64,000 nt of DNA from Clostridium sp. (GCA_023664775.1 JAMPEW010000004.1:51256-115255), one strand, 5' to 3'; shown: positions 1 through 9,489, counted from the first letter of the stretch. The notes: generated from the letters alone by a model not told the origin. Made by a program: numbers and translations.

Positions 1-700
1 ACACATACATATTCAACATAGGGGACGGACAGGACCAGATTTGGGATTGCGAGTCGGGAGGAATAAAGGACGCCGAAGACAGGATAATATTCGGGGAGGG
101 AATCACGCCTGACAGCATAAGGCTTGAGAGGGTAGGAGATGACCTTGTCATAGAATACGGGGAAGGAGACAGCATCAGGATAAGGGACATGCACAGATAT
201 ACCGATGACAGGAGCATGGTGGAATACATAGAGTTTGCGGACGGAACGGTATGGACGGCTGACGACACGGCAGAGCATTCAAGGGTAAGGAACGGAAGCG
301 GCAAAAATGACACCATGTATGGATACGCAAAAAAGGCAGGCTATGACCCGGATGAAATTTTCTATGCAGGGGAAGGAAATGATTACATAAGGGCAGGAGA
401 AGGAAACGACATAATTTACGGAGAGGAAGGAGACGACGCCGTTTACGGGGAAAGTGGAGATGACGTCCTTGTCGGAGGAAAAGGAAACGACGTCCTATAC
501 GGCTTGGAAGGAAACGACACATACATATTCAACATAGGGGACGGACAGGACCAGATTTGGGATTGCGAGTCAGGAGGAATAAAGGACGCCGAGGACAGGA
601 TAATATTCGGAGAGGGAATCACACCTGACAGCATAAGGTTTGAGAGGGTAGGAGACGATCTTGTCATAGAGTATGGGGAAGGTGACAATGTTATGGTGAG
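1..700 (+). repeat. 516-bp direct repeat inside the RTX gene
   Basis: Bases 1-~185 recur at 517-~700 at a fixed offset of 516 bp (172 codons) with only scattered, mostly silent differences. The unit contains one RTX block plus its related domain, so the gene grew by in-frame module duplication. More copies may lie to the left of the window. Confidence 0.9.
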
Positions 701-995
701 AGATGCTTATAGATACGCTGATGGCAGAAGCCATGTAGAAAACGTAGAACTTGCTGACGGTACAACATATATGGTTGATTATGATAATGCTATCATGAAT
801 ATTATATCTGAAAAAAATGACATACAGGAAGAACCATGCGGTCAGGCGGAATACTGCACGTCTGATGCGGAGCTTGACAATATGGTAAATATTCTTGTTC
901 AGGATATGTCTGAGGGTGGAACCGATATGGTATATGATATGGAGCGTATGGAGACCGTGAATAATATGGATAATGTACAGCTATGGGTTCAATAA
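3..995 (+). CDS. RTX calcium-binding repeat protein, C-terminal part (5' end outside window)
   Basis: The frame is open to the left edge, so only the last ~330 residues are seen. They hold six consecutive nine-residue RTX units of the type GEGNDxIxx (about 364-522), which bind Ca2+ in the RTX family. These are flanked by two copies of the segment that follows such repeats (starting TYIFNIGDGQDQIWD), matching the haemolysin-type calcium-binding related domain. The end of the protein (ELDNMVNILVQDMSE) resembles the C-terminal secretion regions of type I substrates. The exporter genes lie 40 bp downstream, so this is their likely cargo, moved to the cell surface or medium. Codon choice is GGA/GAC/ATA-rich up to ~690, then returns to the local style. 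The biological activity cannot be told without the N-terminus. Confidence 0.9.
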   Translation, partial: TYIFNIGDGQDQIWDCESGGIKDAEDRIIFGEGITPDSIRLERVGDDLVIEYGEGDSIRIRDMHRYTDDRSMVEYIEFADGTVWTADDTAEHSRVRNGSGKNDTMYGYAKKAGYDPDEIFYAGEGNDYIRAGEGNDIIYGEEGDDAVYGESGDDVLVGGKGNDVLYGLEGNDTYIFNIGDGQDQIWDCESGGIKDAEDRIIFGEGITPDSIRFERVGDDLVIEYGEGDNVMVRDAYRYADGRSHVENVELADGTTYMVDYDNAIMNIISEKNDIQEEPCGQAEYCTSDAELDNMVNILVQDMSEGGTDMVYDMERMETVNNMDNVQLWVQ

Positions 996-1035
996 AAAGG
1001 AAAAGCTTAATTGTAAAAGGAGTTAAAAACATACA

Positions 1036-3159
1036 ATGGATAAAAACCCTAATACAGGATATATGTGCTTTCTTATTGTGACAAAGTTTTTGGGTGTTAA
1101 GGTACCGAAGGATTATGAAAAAAGGTTCCTTGAAAAAGAAAATACATTTTTTGCGCTTGTGAGAACAGCAAAGGACCTTGATTTAAAGGCGGCTGCAGGA
1201 AAGCTTAAAGTGAAAAAGCTTGACAAAACGACAGTTCCGGTTATTGCAAGACTAAAAAATGGTGGGTATCTGCTGCTTGTCAGTCATCAGAATGATAAAT
1301 GGGTTATTTTGAATCCACTAAAGGGAACACCAGAAAGCATAGATGAGAAGAAGCTTTTTGAAGAATTATCAGGAGAGGTCATTATTCTTGGAAAAGGAAA
1401 GACGCATACAGGAGAAAACGGCAATAAAAAATTTGGCTTTGGCTGGTTTATTCCAACGATAATGAAATTTAAAAAGCAGTTTATCTGTGTGCTTATCGCA
1501 GTATTTTTTATTCAGATTTTAGGAATACTGACACCTCTTATGACGCAGGTGGTTGTGGATAAGGTTTTGGCACACCATGCCATGAACACTTTAAATACCA
1601 TAGCCATAGGTATTTTTATCGTATACATATATGAGCTGCTTATAAGCCTGTGCAAAAGCTATCTTTTTGTACATACGACAAATCGTATAGACGTAATGTT
1701 AAGCGCAAAGCTTTTTCATCATTTATTTGGACTTCCCCTTAAGTATTTTGAATCACGCAGAGTTGGAGAAACCGTGGCAAGGGTAAGGGAGCTTGATCAG
1801 ATACGTGCCTTTTTGACAGGCACGCCTCTATCATCAATTGTAGATGTGTTCTTTGTTTCTATATATATAGTTGTGCTTTTTCTTTACAATGTAAGGCTTG
1901 CTCTTATTGTTACTGCGTCGTTGCCAATATTTGCAATTTTATCAATTATAGTAACTCCGTTGTTTAAAAAGAGACTTGATGAGAAATTTGAAACGGGTGC
2001 AAGGTCACAATCTTTTTTGGTGGAAGCCATAAATGGAATACATACGGTAAAAGCCTTTGCACTCGAAAATTCCTTTGAGGATAAGTGGGGAGATTTGCAG
2101 TCTGATTATGTAAAGGCAGGGTATAAGACCTCTATGATTTCTCAAAACTCAGGTGCAGTTGCAAATTTCGTACAGCATGTGGTGGATTTATTGGTTCTCG
2201 TATTTGGCGCAAAAGCCGTTATAGCAGGAAGCTTATCAATTGGTCAGCTTGTGGCATTCAGAATGCTTGCAGGCAGGGTGAGTGGACCGGCGCTTAGGCT
2301 TGTACAGCTTTGGCAGGAGTATCAGCAGGCTTCCTTATCTGTAAAGAGAATCGGGGATATATTTAATTCTCCAGTTGAGAGCATGAGCGAGAATACATTA
2401 CAGGAAGTGCCTTCCTTGGGCGGGAAAATCAGATTTGAAAATGTCAGGTTCAGATATAAAATGGATGCGGCTGATGTGCTGCATGGTATTTCCCTTGAAA
2501 TAAAAGAAAACAGTATAACAGGATTAGTAGGCAGAAGTGGTTCGGGAAAAAGTACGATTTCCAAACTGATTCAACGCTTATATATTCCTCAAAGTGGGCG
2601 TATATCCATTGACGGAATGGATGTGTCCCTGATGTCGCCACAAACATTAAGACGACAGATAGGCGTTGTATTGCAGGAAAATTTTATGTTCAACGGTACC
2701 GTGGCTGAGAATATATCAATCCATTGTCCTGAGGCATCCGTGGAAAAAATAATAGAAACGGCTAAGCTTGCAGGAGCACATGATTTTATTATGGAGCTTG
2801 AGCAGGGATACGATACAGTAATTGGTGAGCAGGGTGTTTCGCTGTCAGGAGGGCAGAAACAGAGAGTGGCTATTGCAAGAGCTATAATTAACAATCCAAG
2901 CATATTGATATTTGATGAAGCTACATCTGCACTTGACTACGAATCTGAAAGTATTATCCAAAGAAATTTGAAGGATATATGTAAAAATAGAACAGTCCTT
3001 ATTATTGCACACAGATTATCAACGCTTTCTGCTGCCGATGAAATCATGGTTATTGACAGAGGAGAGTTGAAGGAACGGGGAAATCATGAAATACTGATGA
3101 GAAGGAATGGCTTATATGCGTATCTTTATAGGCAACAGCTAAGGGGTGATACAGAATGA
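1036..3159 (+). CDS. HlyB-type ABC exporter (type I secretion ATPase/permease)
   Basis: 707 residues, the same length as E. coli HlyB, with the same domain order. A C39-like domain (~1-125) comes first. The catalytic Cys of true C39 peptidases is not at its expected place: the segment reads NTGYMCFLIV, with Thr where Asp-Cys-Gly should be. It is thus a non-cleaving substrate-docking domain. Then come a six-helix membrane domain (~150-430, with SRRVGETVARVRELDQIRAF as in HlyB) and a nucleotide-binding domain with Walker A GRSGSGKST (~500), signature LSGGQKQR (~603), Walker B ILIFDEAT and switch His in IIAHR. It should export the RTX protein upstream together with the HlyD-like protein downstream. 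It overlaps that gene by 4 bp. The AAGGAG site sits a rather long 13 nt before the start. Confidence 0.93.
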   Translation: MDKNPNTGYMCFLIVTKFLGVKVPKDYEKRFLEKENTFFALVRTAKDLDLKAAAGKLKVKKLDKTTVPVIARLKNGGYLLLVSHQNDKWVILNPLKGTPESIDEKKLFEELSGEVIILGKGKTHTGENGNKKFGFGWFIPTIMKFKKQFICVLIAVFFIQILGILTPLMTQVVVDKVLAHHAMNTLNTIAIGIFIVYIYELLISLCKSYLFVHTTNRIDVMLSAKLFHHLFGLPLKYFESRRVGETVARVRELDQIRAFLTGTPLSSIVDVFFVSIYIVVLFLYNVRLALIVTASLPIFAILSIIVTPLFKKRLDEKFETGARSQSFLVEAINGIHTVKAFALENSFEDKWGDLQSDYVKAGYKTSMISQNSGAVANFVQHVVDLLVLVFGAKAVIAGSLSIGQLVAFRMLAGRVSGPALRLVQLWQEYQQASLSVKRIGDIFNSPVESMSENTLQEVPSLGGKIRFENVRFRYKMDAADVLHGISLEIKENSITGLVGRSGSGKSTISKLIQRLYIPQSGRISIDGMDVSLMSPQTLRRQIGVVLQENFMFNGTVAENISIHCPEASVEKIIETAKLAGAHDFIMELEQGYDTVIGEQGVSLSGGQKQRVAIARAIINNPSILIFDEATSALDYESESIIQRNLKDICKNRTVLIIAHRLSTLSAADEIMVIDRGELKERGNHEILMRRNGLYAYLYRQQLRGDTE

Positions 3160-4265
3160 ATAAATATTTAGAAAAACGGATGAAGATTCGTGACAAAAAA
3201 CTGAAATATGATTTTCTGCCTTCTATGATTGAAATTATCGAAAAGCCTTCAAATGCGCTTGGAGGCGTTATTTTATTCCTTGTTGTTTTTCTGATTGTGA
3301 CAGCTCTGATTTGGGCATCCGTATTTAAGCTTGATATTGCAATAACTGCTTTGGGGACTACTATGCCTGAGACGGGCGTAATTACATTAAACAGTGCTTA
3401 CAGTGGCAGGATTTCGGAAATCTATGTTGAGGATGGAAGCTTTGTTAAGGAGGGGGATATAATTTTATCCTTGGACAGCGATGAGGTAAGCCTTAAAATT
3501 GCAGAATATGAGTACAATTTAAATGTCTTAAATGTTCAAAGAGATGTATATAAAGAAATATATGATTACCTTATTGCCGTAGAAGAAGGAGAAGATATTG
3601 GGGAATTTGATATTAATTGTTTTGACTATGGGGAATATTCTTCTATTGCCGAAGCAATCGTCATGGAAAAGGAAGCTTATGATGCAAAAATAGATACCGT
3701 GGCTTACAGCCAGAGGGAGGCAGCAAGGAAGGAATATGTACTGAGCGTGTTGCAGAATATCAATTCGTTGGATATTAAAATATACAGTGCCGAGATAAGC
3801 CTTGAGGAAGCCCAAAAACAGCTTGAGCTATATATCGTGAAAGCACCGACAGACGGACAGGTGACAGGGATGTCTGAATTTTCAAAGGGAAGCCTTATCA
3901 ATCAGGGGGATGCCATAGGTTATATTCTGCCTGAGGAAAGCCAAGCTATTTTTACGGCATATGTGGCTGATGAGGATATTCTCAGGATAAAATGCGGCGA
4001 TACTGTAGCCGTAAAAATTGCAGCATATAATAATACGAAATACGAATATATGGAAGGAATTGTTACATATATAGGAGATATTTCATTTAATATAGAGGGA
4101 CTTGGAACTGCATATATGGTAAAAATTCAAATGGAGGATTTGCCACAGGATATAAAGGCAGGATTGGATGGAAGCTGTGATATTATAATAGGTGAGCGCA
4201 GTGTCCTTGACTATTTTCTTGAGCCTTTTCAGGATGGCTTTAAAGATAGTTTAAAAGAAGTGTAA
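3156..4265 (+). CDS. HlyD-family secretion adaptor (membrane fusion protein)
   Basis: 369 residues, shorter than HlyD (~478). A short cytoplasmic N-terminus is followed by one membrane helix (~36-57). Then comes a lipoyl-like half motif (SGRISEIYVEDGSFVKEGD, ~85-105), a shortened charged helical region (~115-225), the second lipoyl half (YIVKAPTDGQVTG) and a C-terminal beta domain. Its start overlaps the stop of the ABC gene (ATGA), so the two are translationally coupled. In Gram-negatives HlyD bridges to TolC. Here no outer-membrane partner is present and the shorter helical hairpin would fit a single-membrane cell. The family is clear; the monoderm role is inference. Confidence 0.9.
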   Translation: MNKYLEKRMKIRDKKLKYDFLPSMIEIIEKPSNALGGVILFLVVFLIVTALIWASVFKLDIAITALGTTMPETGVITLNSAYSGRISEIYVEDGSFVKEGDIILSLDSDEVSLKIAEYEYNLNVLNVQRDVYKEIYDYLIAVEEGEDIGEFDINCFDYGEYSSIAEAIVMEKEAYDAKIDTVAYSQREAARKEYVLSVLQNINSLDIKIYSAEISLEEAQKQLELYIVKAPTDGQVTGMSEFSKGSLINQGDAIGYILPEESQAIFTAYVADEDILRIKCGDTVAVKIAAYNNTKYEYMEGIVTYIGDISFNIEGLGTAYMVKIQMEDLPQDIKAGLDGSCDIIIGERSVLDYFLEPFQDGFKDSLKEV

Positions 4266-4302
4266 TGTAACCCAAAACATCTTTTTTGTATATAGGGTAC
4301 AA

Positions 4303-4341
4303 ACCCTGAAAAAAGGTTTGGTTTTAAACGTCGTTTTTTTC
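4303..4341 (+). terminator. Possible terminator after the secretion operon
   Basis: A weak hairpin (CAAACC/GGTTTG, 9-nt loop) is followed within ~20 nt by a run of seven T. It lies ~40 bp after the HlyD stop. Low stem stability makes this tentative. Confidence 0.3.
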
Positions 4342-4439
4342 AACTAGCTATAATGTTCTTTTCATGGTAAAATCCTTATATGTGTATCAAAAAAATTTTC
4401 AACAATATTTAAAAGATAAAAATAAGGGGAATAAACATT

Positions 4440-5426
4440 ATGCAAAATGAATCGATAAGCGCCGATGAGCTTAAAAGGTCAACAACAATAGTCAATAACA
4501 TATTGGGGTATTACAATAGTAAGGTTGTGGGTCAGCCGTTTTTAGGGGCGGCAATTCTTGTGGCTATGATGTCAAATGGACACATTCTCATGGAGTCTGT
4601 TCCGGGACTTGCCAAGACAACTGCTGCAAAGGTTATGACGGATGCCGTAAACGGCACATTTTCAAGAATACAGTGTACGCCGGATTTGATACCCAGCGAT
4701 ATTGTAGGAACGCAGATTTATAACTCTATGACAAACAACTTTGAAAACCGTATTGGACCTGTCTATGCAAACTTCGTCCTGCTTGACGAGATTAACCGTT
4801 CAAGTGCCAAGACACAGAGTGCCATGCTTGAGGCTATGCAGGAGCATGCGGTTACCATCGGTGGACAAAAATACAATATGCCGGACGTATTTGTTGTAAT
4901 TGCAACGCAAAATCCTATTGAGCAGGAGGGTACATACATACTTTCAGAGTCACAGCTTGACAGATTTCTTCTCAAGGTAAAGCTTGATTATCCAAATACA
5001 GTGTCAGAGCTTGAGATATTAAACCGCATAGAAACAGGGGTGCTATCAAGCAGCAGCTGTGTTGCCTCAATTGAGGACATGGTTTTTCTGCAAAATCTGA
5101 GAAAACGCATTTACATGGACGATTCCATAAAAAGATATATTGTTGACATTGTACAGGCAACGAGGCACACGGATAACATTCTGCCGTCAGAGCTTGCGCA
5201 GTATGTTGACATGGGTGTCAGCACAAGAGGCGCAATTACATTTATGGAGGCTGCCAAGGCTGTCGCCGTTATAAACGGAAGAACATACTGCACGCCGGAC
5301 GATATAAAGACAATCCGTTATGCAGTTTTAGGACATAGAATTAGTCTTAACTATGCTGCCATTGCAGATGGCATACAGGTGGAAAAAATTATTGATGCGA
5401 TTATAGGAGCTGTTCCAACACCATGA
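4440..5426 (+). CDS. MoxR-family AAA+ ATPase
   Basis: 328 residues. AAA_3 core with a P-loop variant typical of MoxR (ESVPGLAKTTA, ~57-67), Walker B FVLLDEINR (~113), sensor-1 IATQNP (~150) and a C-terminal lid domain with STRGA. MoxR proteins act as chaperone-like ATPases that, with von Willebrand A partners, help activate metal or membrane complexes. First gene of a six-gene run; the next gene overlaps its stop. AAGGGG precedes the ATG by ~11 nt. The client complex is not evident here. Confidence 0.93.
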   Translation: MQNESISADELKRSTTIVNNILGYYNSKVVGQPFLGAAILVAMMSNGHILMESVPGLAKTTAAKVMTDAVNGTFSRIQCTPDLIPSDIVGTQIYNSMTNNFENRIGPVYANFVLLDEINRSSAKTQSAMLEAMQEHAVTIGGQKYNMPDVFVVIATQNPIEQEGTYILSESQLDRFLLKVKLDYPNTVSELEILNRIETGVLSSSSCVASIEDMVFLQNLRKRIYMDDSIKRYIVDIVQATRHTDNILPSELAQYVDMGVSTRGAITFMEAAKAVAVINGRTYCTPDDIKTIRYAVLGHRISLNYAAIADGIQVEKIIDAIIGAVPTP

Positions 5427-6307
5427 AAATGAAATATGTGTCCAAGATACAGACCAATATAAAAAACTACAAAATGATACCTGCAAATAAGCCTACAACC
5501 TGTGTGTTAGACGGCTCTTATGCCTCGGTGTTTAAGGGGAAAAGCTTAAATTTTGACGAGCTTCGGGAATATGCCTTTGGCGATGATGTTAAGGATATTG
5601 ACTGGAAATCAACTGCAAGAAGTGGTAAGGTGCTTGTTCGGCAGTTTATTGCGGAAAAAAAACACAATATTATGTTTGCCTTTGATACAAACCGAAGGAT
5701 GCTTGCCAATTCGGAGGAAGCCGTTGAAAAAAAGGAGCTTGCCATTATGGCTGCGGGTACGCTTGCACTTTTAGTCAATCGAAATAATGACTTCATAAGC
5801 TCGATATACAAGACTGCAAAGGGCTGGGCGTATTCCCCTTTTAGGACAGGTCTTGGAAATATTGAGCTTATGCTTGAAGGGTACGGTAATGCCGCAGTTA
5901 TGGAAAATCATACGGATATAAATGATACGCTTTCTTATATTGCCCGTAATTTTAAAAGACAGATGATACTGATTATTGTTACAGACCTAGAGGGATTGTC
6001 AGGCATATCGGAGGCAAATCTGCGACAGCTTAAGGTGTTAAATGATGTGCTCATTATCTGTGTTAAGGATGCAAACCTTGAGGGTGACGGCATGTATGAT
6101 ATAGGAGAGGACGCTTATTTGGAGGATTTTTTTGGAAAGGATAAAAAACTCCGCAAGCTTATCAGAGCCGAAAAACAAAGGCTTGATGATGTATGCCATG
6201 CCAAGCTTTCGCGTTACGGAATTGCCTGTGCTGAAATTGGCAGCACGGTAAATATGGAAAAGGAAATTATGAGTATGCTGGAGCAGCATAAATATAAAAA
6301 GAGGTAG
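5423..6307 (+). CDS. DUF58 protein
   Basis: 294 residues with the DUF58 hallmark GDDVKDIDWKSTARSGK (~51-67) and a following VRQF, after which comes a von Willebrand-like fold (FAFDTNRRM, LIIVTDLEG). DUF58 genes nearly always follow moxR, as here (ATGA overlap). The protein probably links the ATPase to the membrane-bound VWA proteins downstream. The molecular function of the family is not settled. Confidence 0.9.
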   Translation: MKMKYVSKIQTNIKNYKMIPANKPTTCVLDGSYASVFKGKSLNFDELREYAFGDDVKDIDWKSTARSGKVLVRQFIAEKKHNIMFAFDTNRRMLANSEEAVEKKELAIMAAGTLALLVNRNNDFISSIYKTAKGWAYSPFRTGLGNIELMLEGYGNAAVMENHTDINDTLSYIARNFKRQMILIIVTDLEGLSGISEANLRQLKVLNDVLIICVKDANLEGDGMYDIGEDAYLEDFFGKDKKLRKLIRAEKQRLDDVCHAKLSRYGIACAEIGSTVNMEKEIMSMLEQHKYKKR

Positions 6308-6309
6308 CT

Positions 6310-6792
6310 ATGCGATTTACAGTACATTTACAGGAAAAATATGGGTATCTTATCTTGCCGCTTATTCTGTTTATCTTGGCAGTTTCCTTTGTGTGTGCTT
6401 TGATTTTATATTTGAAATACCGCCCGAAGCATAAAAAAAAGCGGGCTGTGGATGGCGAAAAAGCATGGCGGGCACTTTATGATAATGAAAAATATAATTT
6501 GCGCATGAAATATCTGCGGCTGCTTGATGGATTGTCCTACAAGCTTTGGAACGATGAGATTACACTTCGTCAGTGCTATTTGTCATTGAGCAGATATGTC
6601 AGGGAATTTGTTTCGGAAATTACGGGAGTAAAGGTCAGCAGGTGCACATTATATGAGATTAGGTGGATGAACATGCCGATGCTTACGGCATTGATAGATG
6701 AGTTTTACAAGGTGGAATTTGCAAGGGTGTCATTGGGAGATGCCTATGCAGCCATAGAAAAGACAAAGAGGGTAATTGAGGTATGGAATTAA
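6310..6792 (+). CDS. Small single-pass membrane protein of the Bat-like operon
   Basis: 160 residues: one N-terminal membrane helix (~13-36), a basic stretch (RPKHKKKR), then a soluble helical domain. I do not recognise the family from sequence alone. Its place between DUF58 and the first VWA gene is the place taken by DUF4381-type proteins in Gram-negative Bat operons, so it may be a positional counterpart. It overlaps the next gene by 10 bp, which implies co-translation. Confidence 0.75.
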   Translation: MRFTVHLQEKYGYLILPLILFILAVSFVCALILYLKYRPKHKKKRAVDGEKAWRALYDNEKYNLRMKYLRLLDGLSYKLWNDEITLRQCYLSLSRYVREFVSEITGVKVSRCTLYEIRWMNMPMLTALIDEFYKVEFARVSLGDAYAAIEKTKRVIEVWN

Positions 6793-7817
6793 AGCATGGA
6801 TTTGTGCTTGTTGCAAGTATCGTCTTTTCGGTCATCCTGGTTTTGCTGCACCTTCTGTTGAAAAAAAGGAAAAAGCCTTATAAGGACGGTACAAAAATTT
6901 ACAACATGGCATTTGTCAGGGATAATTCATATTTAAAGCGGAGAAAAAGGTTACATAAGCTTTTGTCCGTTTTCGTTGTGCTTTCGCTTTTTACAGGGGT
7001 AATTGCGGCGGGCGTTTTAGTGGCACGTCCGTTTAAAAGCAGGGTAAAAAAAGAAAATGTACATTCAAGGGATATTCTGCTTTGCATGGACATTTCAACT
7101 ACTGTGGATGCCATGAACGAAAGCCTTGTTGACGAGCTGATTGACACCGTTAATTCCCTCAAGGGAGAACGGTTTGGCATTATCATATTTAATACTTCAC
7201 CAGTGCTGCTCTGCCCGCTTACGGACGACTATGAGTTTGTAGTGGAGCAGCTGGAAAATATAAAGACGGCATTGGACTTTCGTATGAATTTTGATGTATT
7301 TAGCGCAGGAATAGATGATTATGATGAGTACCTTTATTGGAATGAGTATCTTTCCAGCGGTACGCTGATTGGAAATCAGGAAAGGGGAAGCTCCCTGATT
7401 GGCGATGGACTTGCCTCCACAGTTTACAATTTTTCGGATATGGATAAGGAACGGACGAGAATTGTTATATTTACGACAGATAATGATGTGTACGGCACCG
7501 AAATTTTTGATTTGCCGGAGGCTGCCGTACTGTGCAGGGATAATAACATTGTTGTGTATGGAATCGGCACAAAGACGATGTTTAAAAAGGACAAAGAGGA
7601 AATGAAGGAATCAGTGGAGCTGACAGGAGGAAAGTTTTACCTGGAGGAGGAAAAGGAAACATTTACGGATATTGTAAATGATATTCAAAGCCAAAGCTCC
7701 TCCCTGATTCAGGGCAGAACCTATATGGTTGATACGGAATTTCCCCGGGCGGCATTTATTGCGGCGCTGTGCTCTGTCATTGTTTTGTTTGTGAGTCTGC
7801 GTCTGCTTAGAAGATAA
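6783..7817 (+). CDS. von Willebrand A protein, BatA-like
   Basis: 344 residues. Membrane helices at ~5-25 and ~55-80, a VWA domain beginning at RDILLCMDISTTVD (metal-ion site DxSxT, ~99-112) and a C-terminal membrane helix (~320-340). This is the BatA/BatB topology. The VWA face should bind a partner through a Mg2+ ion. The companion gene immediately downstream is a second, divergent VWA protein. Confidence 0.85.
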   Translation: MELKHGFVLVASIVFSVILVLLHLLLKKRKKPYKDGTKIYNMAFVRDNSYLKRRKRLHKLLSVFVVLSLFTGVIAAGVLVARPFKSRVKKENVHSRDILLCMDISTTVDAMNESLVDELIDTVNSLKGERFGIIIFNTSPVLLCPLTDDYEFVVEQLENIKTALDFRMNFDVFSAGIDDYDEYLYWNEYLSSGTLIGNQERGSSLIGDGLASTVYNFSDMDKERTRIVIFTTDNDVYGTEIFDLPEAAVLCRDNNIVVYGIGTKTMFKKDKEEMKESVELTGGKFYLEEEKETFTDIVNDIQSQSSSLIQGRTYMVDTEFPRAAFIAALCSVIVLFVSLRLLRR

Positions 7818-7838
7818 TATTTATAAAGAGAGGTTTCC

Positions 7839-8804
7839 ATGTTTTTTAGACCAATGATACCAATATGGCTTATGGCATGTCTATGTGTAGGTATGCTCTT
7901 TTTGAAACGTAAGGGCGCATTTGCATATATAAGACAGATTGTCATAGTCCTGCTGCTATTTATCATTAATTTAAGACCGATGTTTCCGGGCGAGGCAGTT
8001 ACGACAGGGGAAAAGCGTACCAACATAAAGGTGCTGTTTGTAATTGACGATACAATCAGTATGCTGGCGGAGGATTGCAGGGGGACAAACACAAGACTTG
8101 ATGAGGTCAAGAAGGATTGTGAATATATAGTGTCCCAGCTTTCCGGCGCAAGCTTTGGAGTTGTGTCCTTTCATAATTCCACAACGATATTATCGCCTTA
8201 TACAAGCAATACCCGGCATATTGTTAATACAATTTCCGCAATTTATCCGTTGGATGATTTTTACGCAAGGGGAAGCTCGCTGAACACACCGAAGGAGCTT
8301 ACGCTTTCCATGCTCAAGCGTGTGCGGGAAAAAGAGGACGACAAGATTATTTTGTTTTTTATCAGTGACGGTGAGATTACCGATGGAAGCACATTAGAGT
8401 CCTACAGTGAGTTAAAAGACTATGTGGACGGTGGGGCAGTGCTTGGATATGGAACAAAAGAAGGTGGGCATATGCATGTTGAGTCCTTTTATGAAGATGA
8501 GCCTATAGAGCTGCAAGATACCTCAACCTATCCGTATAAGCCTGCGGTTTCAAGGCTGGATGAAGAAAACCTTATGCAGATAGCAGGGGATGTGGGTATT
8601 GATTATATTCATATGGCTGACATAGACGAAATTGCTCCTGCCTTGGAAAAAATAAAGAATATGGAAACAGTTGTGTCCTCGGCGGGGAAAACGATAAAAA
8701 CAAAGGATATTGAGGGCGCAAGGGAAATATATTATTATTTTGCCATTCCGCTTCTGCTTCTGCTTGCGGCGGAGGCAGTGCTGGCATTTGTAAAGAAAAA
8801 ATAA
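7839..8804 (+). CDS. von Willebrand A protein, BatB-like
   Basis: 321 residues. Two short N-terminal hydrophobic segments, then a VWA domain whose metal site reads VIDDTISM (DxTxS, ~70-77), followed by FFISDGEITDG, and a C-terminal membrane helix (~297-317). It pairs with the preceding VWA protein. The GAGAGG site lies 8 nt before the ATG. Sequence identity to the upstream VWA gene looks low, so this is an old duplication. Confidence 0.85.
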   Translation: MFFRPMIPIWLMACLCVGMLFLKRKGAFAYIRQIVIVLLLFIINLRPMFPGEAVTTGEKRTNIKVLFVIDDTISMLAEDCRGTNTRLDEVKKDCEYIVSQLSGASFGVVSFHNSTTILSPYTSNTRHIVNTISAIYPLDDFYARGSSLNTPKELTLSMLKRVREKEDDKIILFFISDGEITDGSTLESYSELKDYVDGGAVLGYGTKEGGHMHVESFYEDEPIELQDTSTYPYKPAVSRLDEENLMQIAGDVGIDYIHMADIDEIAPALEKIKNMETVVSSAGKTIKTKDIEGAREIYYYFAIPLLLLLAAEAVLAFVKKK

Positions 8805-8817
8805 ATGGGGGATAACT

Positions 8818-9417
8818 GTGAAAAAACTGATTATTGGAATTGGCTCGGCACTTATTCTGATTGCTATAGCTGTAACCATCGTTTTACAATTGTATATTTT
8901 TCATTATAACAGAGGTAATGAATTTTACGAGCTTGGACAGTATGAGAGGGCGGCTTCGGAGTACGAAAAGTCACTAAAGCTTTATGTTCCTGAACGTAAG
9001 GAGTGCGACATAAGGGTAAATTATGCGCTTTCCTTGTGTGAAACGCTTGATTTGAATAACATTCAGGCGCTTACTGAGGAGGAAAAAACAGAGATTATTC
9101 AAGTTCTTGAGACGGCGATTGACATTTTGGTTGAGGAGGGGTGCGCCCACAGGGATGATGATAACGGACATGACGAGGAGGCGCAAAGACTAAAAAACGA
9201 GCTTCAGGAAATGATAGATTTGTTAAAAGAGGAGCAAGAGCAGGAACAGCAGGAATCGGACAATCAGGAGCAGGAGACGGAGCAGCCTGAGGAGGAAGAA
9301 CTTTCTGAGGAACAGCAGCAGCTTCAGGAAATTATGCAGCAGGGGACAAATGAGCATGCTGCTGATATGCAGGAAATGAATGAGAGTTATTCATATTACA
9401 ACGGACAATGCTGGTAA
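8818..9417 (+). CDS. TPR-like protein with Gln/Glu-rich tail, BatC-like
   Basis: 199 residues from a GTG start with GGGG 6-9 nt upstream. An N-terminal membrane helix (~4-27), a tetratricopeptide-like unit (NEFYELGQYERAASEYEKSL, ~33-52), then a strongly acidic Gln/Glu-rich segment (~135-185). Small TPR proteins (BatC) close this operon type in other bacteria and may scaffold the VWA proteins. The tail is low-complexity and carries no recognisable motif. Confidence 0.78.
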   Translation: MKKLIIGIGSALILIAIAVTIVLQLYIFHYNRGNEFYELGQYERAASEYEKSLKLYVPERKECDIRVNYALSLCETLDLNNIQALTEEEKTEIIQVLETAIDILVEEGCAHRDDDNGHDEEAQRLKNELQEMIDLLKEEQEQEQQESDNQEQETEQPEEEELSEEQQQLQEIMQQGTNEHAADMQEMNESYSYYNGQCW

Positions 9418-9460
9418 AAAGCGATAAGGAGGAAGGGATATAAATAATATATGAAAAATG

Positions 9461-9489
9461 TTGAATATTTTACATAATTTTGATAAAAT
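9461..9489 (+). promoter_or_regulatory. Sigma-A promoter of tRNA-Pro
   Basis: TTGAAT, 17 bp, TAAAAT. The predicted start falls about 9 nt before the mature tRNA 5' end. Confidence 0.6.
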
